NCBI GenBank assembly: GCA_904502055.1
Contig: CAJGDZ010000008.1
Location: 1 to 25,866, forward strand
Length of the DNA stretch: 25,866 bases
From: an uncultured Clostridia bacterium
Lineage (GTDB): Bacteria > Bacillota > Clostridia > Oscillospirales > CAG-272
Reading direction: 5' to 3'
Shown: in pieces, positions 23,532-25,866 of the stretch
Position numbering within the stretch: the stretch's first letter is position 1
How the letters are laid out: every line of letters starts with the position of its first letter
Program-made: the position numbers and the translations under genes
Notes under the pieces: model-generated
The model's database searches: none
What the model was told of the DNA's origin: nothing
Seen by the model: only the letters and a program-made list of their open reading frames with translations

Positions 23532-23954
23532 TCAAGAAAGATCTGCCTGCGCGTCGCAGTAGATGCAGCGGTAAACGCCGTTTTTCTCGTTATCCAGCAC
23601 AAAGTGGTGGTGGATTCCCTGCTCGGTCGAGGTGATGCAGCGCGGATTTTTGCAGGCAATGATGTCGGTAAGCTCGCGCGGAAGTGCGACGTGTTTTTTC
23701 TCCGAAACGCTTCCGTCCTTGACGAACACCAACGTGATGTTACGGCTGAGAAAGCCGATCTCGTCAAAATTGATGTCCACGTTGCCGTCGATCTTGATGA
23801 TGTCCTTCTTGCCCATCTTTTTACTGGGCACGTTCTTAAGAAGTGCCACGGGACAATCCAGCTTATCCAATCCCAGCATCTCGTAGATCTTCATCGCGCG
23901 ACCTGCGTCGATGTGGTCAATGACAACTCCGTTTTTAATCGCGTCAATTCTCAT
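23532..23954 (-). CDS. pyrI: Aspartate carbamoyltransferase regulatory chain
   Basis: A 140-residue allosteric subunit that binds nucleotides through its N-terminal domain ([50 protein letters not shown]) and the catalytic trimer through a C-terminal zinc domain. The zinc ligands are visible as CKNPRC and, later, CIYC. Length is slightly short of the Escherichia coli chain (about 153) but typical for Clostridia. Its ATG lies inside the end of pyrB (11-bp overlap), so the two chains are translationally coupled. Aspartate carbamoyltransferase here should therefore be the regulated class B form. Confidence 0.95.
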   Translation of the reverse strand: MRIDAIKNGVVIDHIDAGRAMKIYEMLGLDKLDCPVALLKNVPSKKMGKKDIIKIDGNVDINFDEIGFLSRNITLVFVKDGSVSEKKHVALPRELTDIIACKNPRCITSTEQGIHHHFVLDNEKNGVYRCIYCDAQADLS

Positions 23955-24867
23955 TTCCTACCTCCAAAAGCTTCAGGATCAGTGCCATACGAATGAACTT
24001 GCCGTTCTTCGCCTGGCGGAAATACGCCGCACGGGGATCGTCGTCCACCTCGGTAGCGATCTCGTTGACACGGGGCAGCGGGTGAAGCACGATCATATCG
24101 TCCTTGGCCATTTTCATCTTTTCGGGAGTAAGGATGTAGCTGTCGCGCAGACGAAGGTAGTCCTCCTCGTTGAAGAAGCGCTCCTTCTGCACGCGCGTCA
24201 TATACAGCACGTCAAGGTCGCCGATGCACTCGTCAAGCGAGGTGGTCTGGCGGTACGGAATGCCCTTTTCCTTGATGTACTTGCTCTTTACGTAGCTGGG
24301 CACCTTAAGCTCGGGCGGCGAGATCAGCACAAAGTTGATTCCGCTATAGCGCGACATGGCCGCGATCAGCGAATGCACGGTACGGCCGAACTTTAAGTCA
24401 CCGCAAAGGCCGACGGTAAGGTTTTCAAAGCTTCCCTTCTCGCGGCGAATGGTGAAAAGGTCGGTCAGCGTCTGGGTGGGGTGATAATGTCCGCCGTCGC
24501 CCGCGTTGATGATCGGCACGTCGCTCTTAGCGGCGGCCACGCGCGGCGCACCCTCCTTGGGGTGACGCATGGCAATGATATCGGCGTAGCCGCTGACAAT
24601 AGCGGCGGTATCCGACACGCTCTCGCCCTTGGAGGCCGAGCTTGACGAGGCCTCCGAGAAGCCCAGCACCTGTCCGCCCAGCTCCAGCATTGCCGCCTCA
24701 AACGAAAGGCGCGTACGCGTGGAGGGCTCGAAGAAAAGCGTGGCAAGCTTCTTGTATTTGCAAGCCTCGCGATACTTTTCGGGGTGCTCCACAATGTCGG
24801 TGGCAACCGCGATCATATCCTCGATCTCAGCCACCGACAGATCCATAATATCAATGAGGTGTCTCAT
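23944..24867 (-). CDS. pyrB: Aspartate carbamoyltransferase catalytic chain
   Basis: A 307-residue enzyme that joins carbamoyl phosphate and aspartate in the first committed step of pyrimidine synthesis. The carbamoyl-phosphate loop [15 protein letters not shown] is intact, the active-site Ser-Lys loop region [14 protein letters not shown] is present, and the aspartate-binding HPLPRVNEI closes the domain. RMHRPKEG-like variation reads [10 protein letters not shown] here. Its start codon overlaps the pyrE stop (TAATG-type junction), and pyrI overlaps its end. Length is normal. Confidence 0.96.
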   Translation of the reverse strand: MRHLIDIMDLSVAEIEDMIAVATDIVEHPEKYREACKYKKLATLFFEPSTRTRLSFEAAMLELGGQVLGFSEASSSSASKGESVSDTAAIVSGYADIIAMRHPKEGAPRVAAAKSDVPIINAGDGGHYHPTQTLTDLFTIRREKGSFENLTVGLCGDLKFGRTVHSLIAAMSRYSGINFVLISPPELKVPSYVKSKYIKEKGIPYRQTTSLDECIGDLDVLYMTRVQKERFFNEEDYLRLRDSYILTPEKMKMAKDDMIVLHPLPRVNEIATEVDDDPRAAYFRQAKNGKFIRMALILKLLEVGNEN

Positions 24868-25511
24868 TACTTTGCTCCGATCCAGCTCTCGTCCGAGGGG
24901 TTGTTGCGGAAGGCGATCAGTCTTGCCACGTCCTCGGGCTTAATGTACTTCTCCTCAGCGGCGATCTCAGCGATCGCGTCGAAATTGGTAAGGCTTACGT
25001 TCTTGACGTTTGCCTCAGCCAGGCGCTCAATGCCCTTCTTCATGCCGTAGGTGAAGATGCTGACGATACCAAGCACCTCAGCTCCTGCCTCGCGAAGAAC
25101 GTTCACGACCTCAATCACGCTTCCGCCGGTGGAAATGAGGTCCTCAACAACGACGACCTTCTGTCCCTTCTCCAGCTTACCCTCGATCTGGTTGCCGCGT
25201 CCGTGGTCCTTAGCGCCCGAGCGAACGTAGCCCATCGGCAGATCCAGAATGTGCGCGGTAATGGCGGCGTGTGCGATGCCCGCAGTGGATGTGCCCATCA
25301 GCACCTCTGCCTCAGGATACTCTCTCTTAATGGTCTCGGCAAGCGAGTTCTCCACGTCAGTGCGAACGGCGGGTGCGGTGAGCGTCAGGCGGTTGTCGCA
25401 GTATACGGGGCTCTTGATGCCGCTTGCCCAGGTGAAGGGCTCGTCGGGGCGGAAAAATACCGCCTTAATGGAAAGCAGGTCCTTTGCAATCAGCTTTTCA
25501 ATCGAATTCAT
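24867..25511 (-). CDS. pyrE: Orotate phosphoribosyltransferase
   Basis: A 214-residue enzyme that converts orotate and PRPP to orotidine monophosphate. The PRPP-binding motif [18 protein letters not shown] is complete, and the flexible-loop [15 protein letters not shown] and N-terminal [23 protein letters not shown] (given here as [16 protein letters not shown]) match the family. GGAGAAAGACT precedes the ATG, which overlaps the stop of the upstream HAD gene (ATGA). First pyr gene of the visible operon; the operon promoter lies outside the window. Confidence 0.96.
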   Translation of the reverse strand: MNSIEKLIAKDLLSIKAVFFRPDEPFTWASGIKSPVYCDNRLTLTAPAVRTDVENSLAETIKREYPEAEVLMGTSTAGIAHAAITAHILDLPMGYVRSGAKDHGRGNQIEGKLEKGQKVVVVEDLISTGGSVIEVVNVLREAGAEVLGIVSIFTYGMKKGIERLAEANVKNVSLTNFDAIAEIAAEEKYIKPEDVARLIAFRNNPSDESWIGAK

Positions 25512-25866
25512 AGTCTTTCTCCTATCAATATATTTTGTAATTCCTGTACCGTTTCGGCTATGGCATCAGCGCCGGCCGAAGCCAGCTCCTCTCGGCTTCC
25601 GTAGCCAAAGAGCACGCCAACCGATCTCATTCCGTTGGTTTTGGCGCCGCCGATGTCATGATGGCGGTCGCCCACCATCACCGTATCGTTCTTATCGACC
25701 CCCGACATCTCAAGCGCGTACGCGATCACAGCATCCTTGCGGTTCCGTGTCTCGTCCATTGTGCTTCCAAAAATGCCCTCAAAGTAGCCGTCCAGCAAAA
25801 AATGCTTTAAGATCTGCACGGCAAACGGCTCGGGCTTCGAGGTTGCCACGAAAAGACGCTTCCCCT
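25508..25866 (-). CDS. HAD-family phosphatase, C-terminal part (start outside window)
   Basis: The frame is open to the window edge, so the N-terminal catalytic DxD is not seen. About 118 residues are visible: FVATSKPEPFA (motif II Thr/Ser), then DAVIAYAL (motif III region, with K reading NRKDAV) and VMVGDRHHDIGGAKTNG (motif IV acidic pair), ending VGVLFGYGSREELASAGAD. This is typical of phosphoglycolate-phosphatase-like HAD enzymes. Overlap of its stop with the pyrE start suggests a nucleotide- or sugar-phosphate housecleaning role tied to pyrimidine metabolism, which is inference. Confidence 0.88.
   Translation of the reverse strand, partial: GKRLFVATSKPEPFAVQILKHFLLDGYFEGIFGSTMDETRNRKDAVIAYALEMSGVDKNDTVMVGDRHHDIGGAKTNGMRSVGVLFGYGSREELASAGADAIAETVQELQNILIGERL

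Noticed and set aside
1..25866. CRISPR arrays, tRNA or rRNA genes, transposases, integrases
   Set aside because: None seen: no regularly spaced repeats, no cloverleaf-like segments and no mobile-element proteins on either strand.

Overview
The window looks like a chromosomal piece of an anaerobic, spore-forming Clostridia-type Firmicute, probably gut-associated. The evidence is a Na+-pumping decarboxylase, a SpoVAF/GerA-family spore protein, a MecA-like Clp adaptor, an iron-sulfur family 4 uracil-DNA glycosylase, a pyrBI pair, strong AAGGAGG ribosome-binding sites and TTGACA/TATAAT-type promoters. The species cannot be named from the sequence. GC is roughly 50% over most of the window, somewhat higher at the right end, and clearly lower over 22144-23460.

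Layout. (a) 1-1413: 3' end of a sodium-pump decarboxylase operon (beta subunit, then a small gamma-like membrane subunit), closed by a 19-bp hairpin. (b) 1414-14975: the centrepiece, a single-direction cluster of nine genes that make up a Gram-positive Pel-type exopolysaccharide locus. The order is Cache-HAMP-GGDEF diguanylate cyclase (broken by one in-frame TAA), HD-GYP/SDR-like/PelD fusion, PelE-like, PelA-like deacetylase (DUF2194), PelF glycosyltransferase, PelG transporter, CotH-type lipoprotein kinase, VTC-domain protein and DUF4956 membrane protein. It ends in a clear terminator. Most genes overlap or lie within 20 bp of each other. (c) 15055-18937, minus strand: a class-I aminotransferase and an XPD/DinG-type helicase, each with its own promoter. 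(d) 18980-20368, plus strand: MecA-like adaptor and family 4 UDG, then a shared terminator. (e) 20371-21846, minus: a lone SpoVAF-like gene. (f) 21870-23524, plus: a strong promoter, a roughly 240-nt structured leader ending in a terminator-like hairpin, and an AT-rich lipoprotein with a trypsin-like domain whose catalytic Asp appears to be lost. (g) 23532-25866, minus: HAD phosphatase (partial), pyrE, pyrB and pyrI, overlapping at each junction, for pyrimidine synthesis.

How the main locus may work (inference from family knowledge). PelF polymerises an amino-sugar glycan, PelG exports it, and PelD/PelE form the inner-membrane regulatory complex, with PelD switched on by cyclic di-GMP. PelA deacetylates the product outside the cell. 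Here the sensor that should make c-di-GMP, a PDE-type HD-GYP domain that should destroy it, and a PelD receptor with an RxxD site sit in one transcript, and the PDE and receptor are the same polypeptide. The three trailing genes (CotH kinase, VTC, DUF4956) resemble a recurring but functionally unexplained module, and their overlap with pelG suggests they act on or with the exported polymer.
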